NCBI GenBank assembly: GCA_963665265.2
Contig: OY762224.2
Span: 248,001 to 312,000 of the forward strand
DNA: 64,000 nt
Reading direction: 5' to 3'
DNA from: CAXXHQ01 sp963665265
GTDB lineage: Bacteria > Planctomycetota > Planctomycetia > Pirellulales > Thermoguttaceae
Below, one piece after another: positions 52,082 to 60,967 of the stretch. The first letter of the stretch is position 1. Every line of letters starts with the position of its first letter. The translations under genes were made by a program, and so were the position numbers. The notes below the pieces were generated by a model. The model saw only the letters and a list, made by a program, of their open reading frames with translations. It did not search any database and was not told where the DNA came from.

Positions 52082-53218
52082 CTACTGATTAATGTGCAAC
52101 ACCTTGGCGGGCGGGAATCCGTTGAAGTAGGTCGACGAGGCGTGACTGTAAGACCCGATGTTTTCGCAATAGACCAAATCGCCGAGGTCCAAGTCGGGCA
52201 ACTCCTCGGCCAGCGAGATCACGTCCAACGCGTCGCAGGTCGGGCCGAAGACGGAGCAAATTTGCGTCGAGCCGCGTTTGAACGCCTTCAAATGATACTG
52301 GCAATGATCGAAAATCACGCCGGAGAAGGTGTGATACACGCCGTCGTTAATGTAGTAGCAACGCTTCCCGTCGCGATCGGCCTTACCGATGACTTTGGCG
52401 ACGAGCGTCGCGGCGGTGCCGACCATAAATCGCCCCGGTTCGGCGAGAATCTCGATGTCCTTCGGGAAAAGACGATCAATCTCCGGACGAATGCGCTTGG
52501 CCAAGGTCTTGAACGGTACGACTCCCTCATGATACGGAGCGGGAAAACCGCCGCCGATATCGATTAAGTTCATTTTGAATCCGCGCTGCTCGGCCTCCTC
52601 GAACACTCCGGCGCAAAGCTCCAACGCTTGCACGTAGTTCTCGACGTTGGTCGTTTGGCTGCCGACGTGGAAGCTCAAGCCTTCGACGACCAAACCGGCG
52701 TCGTGGGCGGCCTGAATCAACTCGACCGCCTCTCCTGAATGCGCTCCGAACTTCGACGATAACTCGACCATCGCGCCCGTGTTCGGCACACGCATCCGCA
52801 ACGCCAATCCTGCCTGTGGAGCGTACTTGGCGATCTTCTTCACCTCTTCAAAATTATCGTAGGTGACAAGCGGCTTATACTGATTCAACTGCTCGAGAGT
52901 TTCGTTCGCCTTGATCGGATTGGCGTAGATGATCTTGTCCCAGATGAAATCTTGCCGCTGCTTGGCCGGAAGCTTCTTAATGTTTTCGTGAACAATGAGA
53001 AACTCGGGCATCGAGGCGACGTCGAAACTGGCGCCGGCGTCGTACAACGTTTTCACGATGGCCGGATCGGGATTGGCCTTCACGGCGTAATAGGCCTGAA
53101 CGCGCGGCAAATGCTTCTTAAACTCCGCGTAATTCGCGCGAATTATGTCGTGATCGACGATGAATAAAGGCGTGCCGTGCTTTTCGGCCAATTCCTTGAT
53201 CGTGTTCTTCGCAGCCAT
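52082..53218 (-). CDS. ornithine-type amino-acid decarboxylase (PLP fold type III)
   Basis: The enzyme matches eukaryotic-type ornithine/lysine decarboxylases. AYYAVKANPDP carries the PLP lysine (Lys47), IDIGGGFPAP is the glycine loop, EPGRFMVGTA the second phosphate site, and FGPTCDALD the catalytic cysteine loop. ENIGSYSHASSTYFNGF closes the active site. It makes putrescine from ornithine (or cadaverine from lysine). ATG 53218 has GAGGGA upstream and is preferred to 53275. At 378 aa the length is normal. The homospermidine synthase gene lies upstream on the same strand, so the two enzymes give putrescine and then homospermidine. Confidence 0.9.
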   Translation of the reverse strand: MAAKNTIKELAEKHGTPLFIVDHDIIRANYAEFKKHLPRVQAYYAVKANPDPAIVKTLYDAGASFDVASMPEFLIVHENIKKLPAKQRQDFIWDKIIYANPIKANETLEQLNQYKPLVTYDNFEEVKKIAKYAPQAGLALRMRVPNTGAMVELSSKFGAHSGEAVELIQAAHDAGLVVEGLSFHVGSQTTNVENYVQALELCAGVFEEAEQRGFKMNLIDIGGGFPAPYHEGVVPFKTLAKRIRPEIDRLFPKDIEILAEPGRFMVGTAATLVAKVIGKADRDGKRCYYINDGVYHTFSGVIFDHCQYHLKAFKRGSTQICSVFGPTCDALDVISLAEELPDLDLGDLVYCENIGSYSHASSTYFNGFPPAKVLHINQ

Positions 53219-53360
53219 CAAGCTAATCCCTCGTGTTGTGCGGTCTACTTTATGCCAATTAATCCCAATCCGCATTGATTGTCCGTTTTCCCGCCGGGTA
53301 AACGAACCTCATTTTGGAATGCGACTCGCAGGTTTGAATTGAAAGTCGCGTCAGAAACGA

Positions 53361-53395
53361 AAAAGCCGCGGCCGTTCCTACTACGCGTCGGCCGC
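53361..53395 (-). terminator. probable terminator of the homospermidine synthase gene
   Basis: On the minus strand GCGGCCG and CGGCCGC form a perfect 7-bp stem around a 14-base loop, followed by GGCTTTTT. It is 26 bases after the synthase stop codon. Confidence 0.6.
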
Positions 53396-53421
53396 TTTGC
53401 ACGCCGGTCTCGCGCCCGCAA

Positions 53422-54879
53422 TCATTCGCTTCCTTCCGAGAGGAAGTTTTTAAATTGCCAAGGGTCCGACCAATCCAGGTTGGGGCGATTGAATCCGTCG
53501 AAGCCGTTCACGCGATCCTTCAACGGCGTCCAATCGGACGGAATGGAGATTTGACTGCCGAGATAGGGATCGGCAATCCGTAAAATCTCCTTGTGGGGTA
53601 GGTCTTCGGGAACGAGGACGCCGCGGTTCGGGTGTTCAATCATCCACGTCACCGCCGCGACGACCGAAATCGCCACTTGCACCGTCGTCGCGTTTTGATG
53701 CGGAACTAATCGACGCGAATCCTCGATCGAGAGAATGCTTCCCGTCCACCACGAATTATACGCGTGTCCCATCAGCAATGCGCCAAGGATATCGACGCCG
53801 CCGACGATTTCGTCGTTCATAATCCGCAAATTAGGCTGCAATTTGTAGTTGTAGCCTTTCAACTCGCTCAGCGAAGCGATCGCGCAATCGCAAGGACAGT
53901 AGGCGTAGTGAACCGTCGGACGGTAAATCGCCTTGCCGTCCTCCCAAACCGTCAGCCGATCGGAAAGCGTAAAGGCCTCTCCGTGCCGAATGATCATGCC
54001 GCGAATCGTGTAATGGGGCACCCACGACAACGCCCAAACGTTCATCCCCATCCGCGCGAGGCAAATCTGATTCTTCGGGCCGTCTTCATGCTCGAAGGCT
54101 AAGGCGGGAAGCTCTTTTTCATGCGTCCCCCAGCCCATCTCGGCCGTGGTCGTCCCTTCCTCGCGCAAGCCTTCGATGCTCCAGGTATTGACGAACTCGT
54201 CCACCTGCTTCGGCTCGTCGGTGACTTGCGTGTCACGTTCGCTGCAATGAATGACCTTCACGCCAAGCTTCATCGCAAGCCGATTGTAGGCCTGCTCTTG
54301 AATTAAACCTTGAATTTCCTCGGCGTCGGCTCCGACGGCCTTGCCGTCTTCGATCATCAAATTGCCGATGTCGATCAGCCCTTGCTTGGTCCAGTGCGAA
54401 ATCAAGCCGGGATTCGCCCCGTGCTCGATGATGGCCGTGGGACCGGGCTCAGACCAGCCGGAAATCATCCGGCGAATGTTCATGTGCCGCCAATAGAGCG
54501 TCCGCGTCGTGGGATGCTTTAAAGGCGCGTCGCCGTAAGGATCCCAGACTTCGACCGACGTGTTGACGTACAAGACGCCGCTGTCGTGGCACCACTGCAA
54601 TATCTCGCAGCAGTCAATGTTCCAAGCGAGATCGACGATCAAATCGCCGGCCGAAACGTATTTCGCAAGCTCCGAGCCGAGGTTCTCGGGGGTTATCCGT
54701 TGACGCACCCAATGCACGCCTTGTTCGATGTAGGGCTTCAACTCCTCGCCAAGATCCTCAAAATCCAAGACCGTAATGCGGTCCGGAGGAATCGGAATGT
54801 GCTTAAGGAAGATTGGCAGAGTGCATTGCGCAACGGAGCCGTACCCAATGAAAAGAACGCGGTTGGGAGATTGCACCAT
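53422..54879 (-). CDS. hss: homospermidine synthase
   Basis: The enzyme makes sym-homospermidine from two putrescines, with NAD, and belongs to the saccharopine dehydrogenase-like fold. VLFIGYGSVAQCTLPIF is the Rossmann loop (about 8-24). NIDCCEILQWCHDSGVLYVN and TSVEVWDPYG are strongly characteristic, as is EHGANPGLISHWTKQGL. At 485 aa it has the bacterial length. It is adjacent to the decarboxylase, which supplies putrescine. Polyamine-based alternatives (carboxynorspermidine route) need other enzymes not seen here. AGGGG precedes ATG 54879. Confidence 0.94.
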   Translation of the reverse strand: MVQSPNRVLFIGYGSVAQCTLPIFLKHIPIPPDRITVLDFEDLGEELKPYIEQGVHWVRQRITPENLGSELAKYVSAGDLIVDLAWNIDCCEILQWCHDSGVLYVNTSVEVWDPYGDAPLKHPTTRTLYWRHMNIRRMISGWSEPGPTAIIEHGANPGLISHWTKQGLIDIGNLMIEDGKAVGADAEEIQGLIQEQAYNRLAMKLGVKVIHCSERDTQVTDEPKQVDEFVNTWSIEGLREEGTTTAEMGWGTHEKELPALAFEHEDGPKNQICLARMGMNVWALSWVPHYTIRGMIIRHGEAFTLSDRLTVWEDGKAIYRPTVHYAYCPCDCAIASLSELKGYNYKLQPNLRIMNDEIVGGVDILGALLMGHAYNSWWTGSILSIEDSRRLVPHQNATTVQVAISVVAAVTWMIEHPNRGVLVPEDLPHKEILRIADPYLGSQISIPSDWTPLKDRVNGFDGFNRPNLDWSDPWQFKNFLSEGSE

Positions 54880-55154
54880 TCGGCTTTCCCCTCTCTGATG
54901 AAAAATGGACCTCGTTTAACTTATAAAATGCCTCTGCGTTTGATAACGCGGCTACGTTTTTCTTTTCCGTAAGCGTCTCGGCGCGATCCTCTGCGAAACG
55001 CGACGCCAATCCATTGGAGACAATCACCGTTTGATTTTGAATAACTTAGGTAATGTCGTCAAGTGGCCGACGGAAATTTGGGCAATTTGCCGATTCCGAC
55101 CGCCGCAAACCGCCCCGCGTCCGCAAAACCCGACTTTTCGGAGCTATCTAGCCA

Positions 55155-55197
55155 GAAAAAAACCGACGCGGCGGCGTTTTTCACGCAACCGCGCCGG
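55155..55197 (-). terminator. intrinsic terminator of the phosphofructokinase gene
   Basis: On the minus strand CCGGCGCGG and CCGCGTCGG pair over nine bases with one G-T pair, around a 17-base loop, then a run of seven Ts follows. It lies about 40 bases after the stop codon. The rest of the gap 54880-55154 shows no gene. Confidence 0.8.
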
Positions 55198-55236
55198 ATA
55201 GATCACAAATAACTGCGTCCTGAAACCAAAACCAAC

Positions 55237-56550
55237 TTAGTCGTTAACGTAGGTTTCGAGGAAGCGAGCCAAACGGTGGAAGTCGGAGTTCGGCTCAATG
55301 TAGCGAACGACCGTGACCAAAGTGGCCGGATCGACGAGCTGGTTGAACGGCACGTAGTTCAATTCCAATTGGCCGGAAACCGAGACCATCACGCCGTCCA
55401 AACGCTTTTCGACCAAAGCGCGGTAGGCGCCGACGCCCAATTGGCTGCCAAGCATCACGTCGAAGGCCTGCGGACGGGCGCAACGGCTTTCGTAGCCGAG
55501 CTGAATGCCGGTGACCTTGCGCGTGCGACCGGTTTGAGCCTCGTACTCCTTCGAGATCAAATCGGAGAAGAAACGGCTGAGATTCAGCTTCGAGATGGCG
55601 ATGTGCCCGTGCTCGTCGCGCGGCACGCCTTCCAATTGGCTGAAGGGGAGATACTCGGCCAAGCCTTCGGCCATGACGATGACGCCGAACTCTTTCCCTT
55701 CCGACTCTTCCCGAGCGCGAATCGAAGCGACGATGCGTTTCACCATTTCAGGAAGGTTCATCACGCGGCGGAGCGTGGTCTTGCCCGTCGTCGGATCGGT
55801 GACCTCTTCGCTCGCCTCGTACTTGCCCGTGACGTCCTCGACGCTAATGACGAGGCTCGCTTCGCCGGCGATCGCCGCTCCGTACGCCAACCAACCGGCG
55901 CTGCGTCCCATCGACTCTGCCACAAAGTAGGCGCGATTCGCTTCGGCGTCAGCCAAGAGATTGCGAATCTCTTCGGCCAAAAATTCGACGGCCGTGAAAT
56001 AGCCGAACGTGAAGTCGATGCCCATGTAGTCGTTGTCGATGGTCTTCGGCAAGTGAACGACCGGAATGCGCTTGCTCCCGGCGGGCAGTTGCTCTTGGAA
56101 CATCTTGAACTTGTTGGCGGTCTTGAGCGTGTCGTCGCCGCCGATCGAAATGAGAGCGTCCACGCCGAGCGAGCAAAGCGCGTCGTAGGTCGTCTTCATC
56201 GGGGCGGTGCGTTCCGGATCCTTCAAGTGCGAAGGATGCGAAATCTTCTTGCCGGGATTGGTCCGCGCCGTGCCGATGATGATGCCGCGGCTGCTGCGAG
56301 TCCGCTTCAAGGCGTGATGCGTGACCCGGATGTAATCGCGATTCTCGACCAAAGGATGCTCGGGGCTATACTCGACCAAGTGCGAATAGCCGTTCAACAC
56401 GCCGATGACGTCGATGTTGTTGCGGAGAAAAGAGACGGCGGCCGTGGAAATGACGGCGTTGGCGCCCGGGGCCGGTCCGCCGGCGAAAAGTATCGCCACG
56501 CGACGAATGTTCGACTCCGTAACCGGGGGACGCGATAACGTGCTGCTCAT
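55237..56550 (-). CDS. 6-phosphofructokinase, probably pyrophosphate-dependent
   Basis: The enzyme phosphorylates fructose 6-phosphate in glycolysis. LFAGGPAPGANAVIST is the N-terminal phosphoryl-donor loop. The motif GGDDTLKTA (137-145) has Asp where ATP-using enzymes have Gly, which marks the PPi-dependent type. PKTIDNDYMGIDFTFG carries the catalytic TIDND. At 437 aa it is longer than ATP-type Pfk. ATG 56550 has GGGAG at good spacing. PPi use would make the step reversible. It is monocistronic between two minus-strand neighbours. Confidence 0.93.
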   Translation of the reverse strand: MSSTLSRPPVTESNIRRVAILFAGGPAPGANAVISTAAVSFLRNNIDVIGVLNGYSHLVEYSPEHPLVENRDYIRVTHHALKRTRSSRGIIIGTARTNPGKKISHPSHLKDPERTAPMKTTYDALCSLGVDALISIGGDDTLKTANKFKMFQEQLPAGSKRIPVVHLPKTIDNDYMGIDFTFGYFTAVEFLAEEIRNLLADAEANRAYFVAESMGRSAGWLAYGAAIAGEASLVISVEDVTGKYEASEEVTDPTTGKTTLRRVMNLPEMVKRIVASIRAREESEGKEFGVIVMAEGLAEYLPFSQLEGVPRDEHGHIAISKLNLSRFFSDLISKEYEAQTGRTRKVTGIQLGYESRCARPQAFDVMLGSQLGVGAYRALVEKRLDGVMVSVSGQLELNYVPFNQLVDPATLVTVVRYIEPNSDFHRLARFLETYVND

Positions 56551-56725
56551 GGGTAGCTCCCAAATCGTATTAAAAATCAATGCGTTAAGTATATGTCTAC
56601 GCCGCGGAGAATACGTCCCGCGACGCGAAAAGGCGATCCGACGAACGTCGCGCTCCGTCGCATTTGACGCGCTGACGACCAGTCGTCAACAACTCGCGGC
56701 CAGTCCGACGACCGCGTCCATAACC

Positions 56726-56750
56726 TACGCCCTACCCCCACGCCCTACTT
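56726..56750 (-). repeat. heptamer-like G-rich repeat directly after the accC stop
   Basis: On the minus strand the TAA stop is followed immediately by GTAGGGCGTGGGGGTAGGG then CGTAGG, three full G tracts plus a GG. It belongs to the same family as the array at 7746. Confidence 0.7.
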
Positions 56751-58092
56751 AGGTCAACCACGTTCTTTCGATGAACGTCGTGTCGGTCTCGTTGTTCATA
56801 AAGGCGGGATGTTCGAGAATCTTCAATTGCATCGGAGCCGTCGTCTTAACGCCTTCTACTTGAAGCTCGCGCAAGCAACGCTTCATCACCGCCACCGCTT
56901 CGGCGCGAGTCGGTTGATGAACGATCAACTTGCCGATCATCGAATCGTAGAACGGCGATACCGTATAGCCCTGATGGGCGTGCGAGTCGAAACGGACGCC
57001 GAACCCGCCCGGAATAATCCACTTCGTAATCGTTCCCGGCGTGGGACGAAAATTCTTGTCCGGATCTTCGGCGTTGATGCGGCACTCGATCGCGCAACCT
57101 TCGTGCTTCACGTCCTCTTGCTTAAAAGGAAGCGGCTCCCCCGCCGCAACGTGGATTTGCGCCTTAATTAAGTCTATCCCCGTCACCATCTCCGAGACGG
57201 GATGCTCGACCTGAATGCGCGCGTTCATTTCGATGAAATAGTAATTCCCCGTGCGATCGACGACGAACTCGACCGTGCCGGCGTTGGTGTAGTTCGCCGC
57301 CTTCACCAATCGAACGGCCGATTCGCACAACGCGGCGCGAGTTTCCGGATTCAATGTGGGAGCCGGGCTCTCTTCAATCAACTTCTGATGCCGCCGCTGC
57401 ATCGTGCAATCGCGTTCCCAAAGATGGACCGCGTTGCCGTGCGTGTCGGCGATGACTTGCACTTCCACATGACGCGGATGCTCGATGTATTTTTCCAGAT
57501 AGATGTCGGCGTTGCCGAACGCGGCTTCCGCCTCGGAGGCCGCTTGCTGCAAAGCGGAGCGGAGAGCCAGCTCGTTGACGGCCACGCGCATCCCGCGACC
57601 GCCGCCGCCGGCCGAGGCCTTAATCAACACAGGGAAACCCAGTTGATTCGCCAAAGTGATCGCCTGCGCTTCGCTCTCGATCAAGCCTTCGCTGCCGGGA
57701 ACCGTCGGAACCCCGACTTGCTTCGCCAACTTGCGGGCGGCGTTCTTGTCGCCCAACATGGCCATCGCCTCTTGCGTCGGTCCGATGAACTCATAATTGC
57801 AACTGCGGCAGACGTCGGCGAAATGATCGTTCTCTGCCAAAAAACCGTAACCCGGATGAATCGCTTGAACGTTGCCGATCTCGGCCGCGCTAATGATCCG
57901 ATCAATCTTCAGATAGCTTTCGCCGGCGCGGGGCGAACCGATGCAATAGGCCTCGTCGGCCATTCGCAAGTAAGAGGCGCCCCGATCGGCTTCGCTAAAA
58001 ACGGCCACCGTCTCTATGCCCATCTCACGACAGGCTCGCATGATTCGCAAGGCGATCTCGCCGCGGTTGGCAATTAAAATGCGTTTGAACAT
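56749..58092 (-). CDS. accC: acetyl-CoA carboxylase, biotin carboxylase subunit
   Basis: AccC carboxylates the biotin on AccB with ATP and bicarbonate, the first step of fatty-acid synthesis. ANRGEIALRIMRACREMG opens the biotin-carboxylase N-domain, KASAGGGGRGMRV is the ATP-grasp glycine loop, and EMNARIQVEHPVSEMVTG holds the catalytic Glu and Arg. At 447 aa it is complete. It lies downstream of accB (79 bases) and the Xaa-Pro peptidase gene on the same strand, the usual accB-accC order. The stop codon abuts heptamer repeats. Confidence 0.97.
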   Translation of the reverse strand: MFKRILIANRGEIALRIMRACREMGIETVAVFSEADRGASYLRMADEAYCIGSPRAGESYLKIDRIISAAEIGNVQAIHPGYGFLAENDHFADVCRSCNYEFIGPTQEAMAMLGDKNAARKLAKQVGVPTVPGSEGLIESEAQAITLANQLGFPVLIKASAGGGGRGMRVAVNELALRSALQQAASEAEAAFGNADIYLEKYIEHPRHVEVQVIADTHGNAVHLWERDCTMQRRHQKLIEESPAPTLNPETRAALCESAVRLVKAANYTNAGTVEFVVDRTGNYYFIEMNARIQVEHPVSEMVTGIDLIKAQIHVAAGEPLPFKQEDVKHEGCAIECRINAEDPDKNFRPTPGTITKWIIPGGFGVRFDSHAHQGYTVSPFYDSMIGKLIVHQPTRAEAVAVMKRCLRELQVEGVKTTAPMQLKILEHPAFMNNETDTTFIERTWLT

Positions 58093-58171
58093 CGTTATTG
58101 TCGGTTCCTGCGGCGACTACGCCAAAAATTCCATTCCCAAATACCTTTGCCCTACGTTCTCGCCCCTGCCG

Positions 58172-58654
58172 TTAACCGGCCGGGTCCACTTTGTAGAGCG
58201 GCTGACCGAACTCGACCGACTGGCCGCTCTCGGCCAGAACGGCGACGATCTTGCCCGTCGCTTCGGCGGGAATCTGATTGAACACTTTCATCGCTTCGAC
58301 GATGCAAACGGTCGTCTCGCGGCCGACGTGATCGCCCACCTTGACGTAGGGCGCCGAATCGGGGTCCGGCGACGAATAAAACGTGCCGACCATCGGGCTT
58401 TTGATCGTGACTAAACGGCTATCGTCGGCCGAGGCCGATGCGGCCGCGGCAGGCGCGGCTACGGCGACCGGAGCGGGAACGTACGCCGCCGGCGCTGCGG
58501 CCGGTGCGGCGACCAAGCCGGCGCGGCGAAGCTGAATCTTCGCGTCGCCTTGCTGGATGTCCATCTCGCTTAAGTCGTGTTCCTTCATCAACTCCACGAG
58601 TTGGCGAACCGTTTGTACGTCAAACACGTTTTGCGGTGCGTCAGGGGCGGTCAT
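58172..58654 (-). CDS. accB: acetyl-CoA carboxylase biotin carboxyl carrier protein
   Basis: The C-terminal domain carries biotin on Lys123 in CIVEAMKVFNQIPAE, and SPMVGTFYSSPDPDSAPYVK is the thumb-bearing region. The N-terminal part (residues 10-45, QTVRQLVELMKEHDLSEMDI) contacts the carboxylase subunit. An Ala/Pro-rich flexible linker (about 48-78) joins the two. At 160 aa the size is typical. GGAGAG precedes the ATG at five bases. It is transcribed with accC. Confidence 0.97.
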   Translation of the reverse strand: MTAPDAPQNVFDVQTVRQLVELMKEHDLSEMDIQQGDAKIQLRRAGLVAAPAAAPAAYVPAPVAVAAPAAAASASADDSRLVTIKSPMVGTFYSSPDPDSAPYVKVGDHVGRETTVCIVEAMKVFNQIPAEATGKIVAVLAESGQSVEFGQPLYKVDPAG

Positions 58655-58694
58655 CCCGGCTCTCCGAATAAATGTAGGGGTTAGGGCGTCAAGC

Positions 58695-58720
58695 GTAGGG
58701 CGTAGTTTCTTACGCCCTAC
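58695..58720. repeat. inverted heptamer pair between accB and the Xaa-Pro peptidase gene
   Basis: GTAGGGCGTA (58695-58704) and TACGCCCTAC (58711-58720) form a perfect 10-bp stem with a six-base loop. The arms are two GTAGGGC-type heptamers in opposite orientation, in the 78-base gap between the two genes. Confidence 0.8.
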
Positions 58721-58732
58721 CGTCGCCTCGTA

Positions 58733-59833
58733 TTACTGAATTTCGCAAATGCACTCTTCAAGCTGCCGCGGCGTGTGCGTAAGGACCTCATAGCCGTTAC
58801 GCGTGACGAGAACGTCGTCCTCGATCCGAATGCCGCCCCAACCGGGAAAGTAAACGCCGGGCTCGACGGTCATTATCATGCCAGGCTTTAGGACGGTTTG
58901 ATTCTTCGCCGCAAAGCGAGGATTCTCGTGAATAACGAGTCCGACTCCGTGACCCAAACCGTGTGTGAAACGCTTGCCGAAACCGGCGTCGGCGATAACG
59001 CCGCGAGCGATCGCGTCGATGTCATGACAGACCACGCCAGGCTTAATCGCCTCAATAGCCTTGGTTTGCGCTTCCAAGACCGTTTTATAGACCTTGGCGA
59101 ATTTCGGCGGGATTTTACCCGTCACCAATGTCCGCGTCAAGTCGCTTCTGTATTGGCCTTTAGCGTCGGTCGCCCCCCAATCGATGAGGATGAAATCGCT
59201 CTCTTCAACGCGAGTTTGCCCTGGCGTTCCGTGCGGCAGCGCGGCTCTCGCTCCGACGCCGATAATCGACGGAAACGACGCCCCTTTGGCGCCGAACACG
59301 CGATATTGATACTCCAACGCGTCGCAAATCTCTTTTTCGCTCTGATCCGGACGCAAACCGGCGCGAATCACCTCAAACGCCCGTTCAGCGTACCAAATCG
59401 CCTTCTTCGTCAGCTCGATCTCGTCTTTGTCTTTGACCTGACGCAACTTTTCGACCAGCCCGGAAGTCGGAACGATGGCGATCGACGGCAACTTGTCGGC
59501 AATCTTGTCTTCAAGACCGACGGTCATCGTATCGCCTTCGACGCCTAACCGACTTACGTTCGCCGCGTTCAAAATGCGAACGACGGCATGCAGCATTGGC
59601 ACGCCCGGCTTGCGAACGTCGAGGTCCAGATCGGGACACTCCTCTTCCAGCTGCGTGACGTACCGCCCGTCAGTCAAAAGCGTTTCGCCGTCGGCGCGAA
59701 CGAACAAGTAACTGTCGTCGCCTCCGAAACCGGTCAAGTACGTGACGTTGTTGAAATCGGTAACCAACAAGGAATCAACGCCAACCTTGGCCATCGCCTT
59801 GCGGAGCCTGCCGCGTCGAGCTTCAAAGTCCAT
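58733..59833 (-). CDS. Xaa-Pro peptidase (M24B)
   Basis: The enzyme removes an N-terminal residue before proline (or cleaves Xaa-Pro dipeptides). The five dinuclear metal ligands are recognisable: Asp in ILIDWGATD, Asp in RSDLTRTLVTG, His in THGLGHGVGLVIHENP, Glu in MTVEPGVYFP and Glu in GGIRIEDDVLVT. An N-terminal creatinase-like domain covers the first 125 residues. At 366 aa it is normal. It precedes accB by 78 bases on the same strand, the arrangement pepP/Q-accB-accC common in bacteria (often with efp, absent here). Confidence 0.94.
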   Translation of the reverse strand: MDFEARRGRLRKAMAKVGVDSLLVTDFNNVTYLTGFGGDDSYLFVRADGETLLTDGRYVTQLEEECPDLDLDVRKPGVPMLHAVVRILNAANVSRLGVEGDTMTVGLEDKIADKLPSIAIVPTSGLVEKLRQVKDKDEIELTKKAIWYAERAFEVIRAGLRPDQSEKEICDALEYQYRVFGAKGASFPSIIGVGARAALPHGTPGQTRVEESDFILIDWGATDAKGQYRSDLTRTLVTGKIPPKFAKVYKTVLEAQTKAIEAIKPGVVCHDIDAIARGVIADAGFGKRFTHGLGHGVGLVIHENPRFAAKNQTVLKPGMIMTVEPGVYFPGWGGIRIEDDVLVTRNGYEVLTHTPRQLEECICEIQ

Positions 59834-60124
59834 AATTCATCTCGCTTTATTCGTTTTTCGTCGGTAACGAGTTTAATTGCGCACCACGAAACGCGGCCTC
59901 AATCCGGCGGAGCTCGTCTCACGAAAAACGACTGAAAAACAGGGGAAAAAGCCATTGGACCATAGCGGGCGGGGGGACGCAAGAGCTTCATTTGTATCAC
60001 CCCGGGAAAAAACGCCCGCCATCGACAATTTTCCGGAACTTTTAGGGGGTGGGTTTCCGTCCGCTTGCTCCATAAGTTCTTTGGGCATGGCACGAAAAGC
60101 CCGGCATCGCTACATTATTATGGC

Positions 60125-60919
60125 ATGAACGACGCCCTACTTCGCCAACTTGCCGAGAGCTTTTTAGCCGGAAAACTAACCGGCCCTAGCTTTCTTGCGC
60201 AAACACACGCCTCCGACGTCGCTAACCTCGGCGAGGCCCAGATCGACTTAGACCGACGACGACGCTGCGGTTTTCCCGAAGTGGTTTACGCCGAGGGAAA
60301 AACCGTCGCCCAAATGGAAAAGATTTTCCATGTGTTGCTGATGACCGGCTCCGCCGTACTGGCGACTCGCATGTCGCCGGAACAGGCCGAGCCGCTTCTA
60401 AAGACTTTTCCCGGCGGACGTTACAACGCGGTTGGCCGAGTCTTTCGTATCGACGCTCCGGAGATGATTCGCGGCGTCGAAGCGAACGTCGAGAAAACGT
60501 CGAAAGGCCGAGTCGCTGTCGTGACCGCCGGAACAAGCGACCTTCCCGTGGCCGAAGAAGCCCGAGAAACGCTCTTGTGGGCCGGAGCCGAGGCGATTAT
60601 GGTTCACGACGTGGGCGTGGCCGGTCCGCATCGATTGCCCGCCAACTTGTCGGCGTTCGAGGACGTCGACGCGGTGGTGGTCGTGGCCGGCATGGAAGGC
60701 GCCTTGCCGAGCGTGGTCGGCGGGTACGTCGATTGCCCGGTGATCGCGGTTCCCACAAGCGTCGGCTACGGCGCCAGTTTCGGCGGCGTTGCCGCCTTGC
60801 TGAGCATGCTAAATAGCTGCGCGTCGAACGTCACAGTCGTCAACATCGACGCCGGATTCAAAGCGGGCTACGTGGCCGGCTTGATCGCGAAAAACGCCCG
60901 TCGAAACAAACAATCGTAA
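60125..60919 (+). CDS. larB: LarB: nickel-pincer nucleotide cofactor synthesis, first enzyme
   Basis: LarB carboxylates and hydrolyses nicotinic acid adenine dinucleotide to pyridinium-3,5-biscarboxylic acid mononucleotide, the first step toward the nickel-pincer cofactor of lactate racemase-type enzymes. The AIR-carboxylase-like core is clear: VVTAGTSDLPVAEEARETL, HDVGVAGPHRLPANL, VVVAGMEGALPSVVGGYVD and IAVPTSVGYGASFGGVAAL. An N-terminal helical region (1-75) precedes it. ATG 60125 begins the family N-terminus. At 264 aa it is complete. LarC and LarE are not in the window. Confidence 0.93.
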   Translation: MNDALLRQLAESFLAGKLTGPSFLAQTHASDVANLGEAQIDLDRRRRCGFPEVVYAEGKTVAQMEKIFHVLLMTGSAVLATRMSPEQAEPLLKTFPGGRYNAVGRVFRIDAPEMIRGVEANVEKTSKGRVAVVTAGTSDLPVAEEARETLLWAGAEAIMVHDVGVAGPHRLPANLSAFEDVDAVVVVAGMEGALPSVVGGYVDCPVIAVPTSVGYGASFGGVAALLSMLNSCASNVTVVNIDAGFKAGYVAGLIAKNARRNKQS

Positions 60920-60967
60920 CTTACATCCCAGATTCCTGTCCTTGCCCTCTGTTCTCCGCCCCGCCCG

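Noticed and set aside
55276..56538. A 420-codon open frame opposite the phosphofructokinase gene
   Set aside because: It is the complementary strand of a strongly conserved enzyme gene; it has no ribosome site and no family resemblance.
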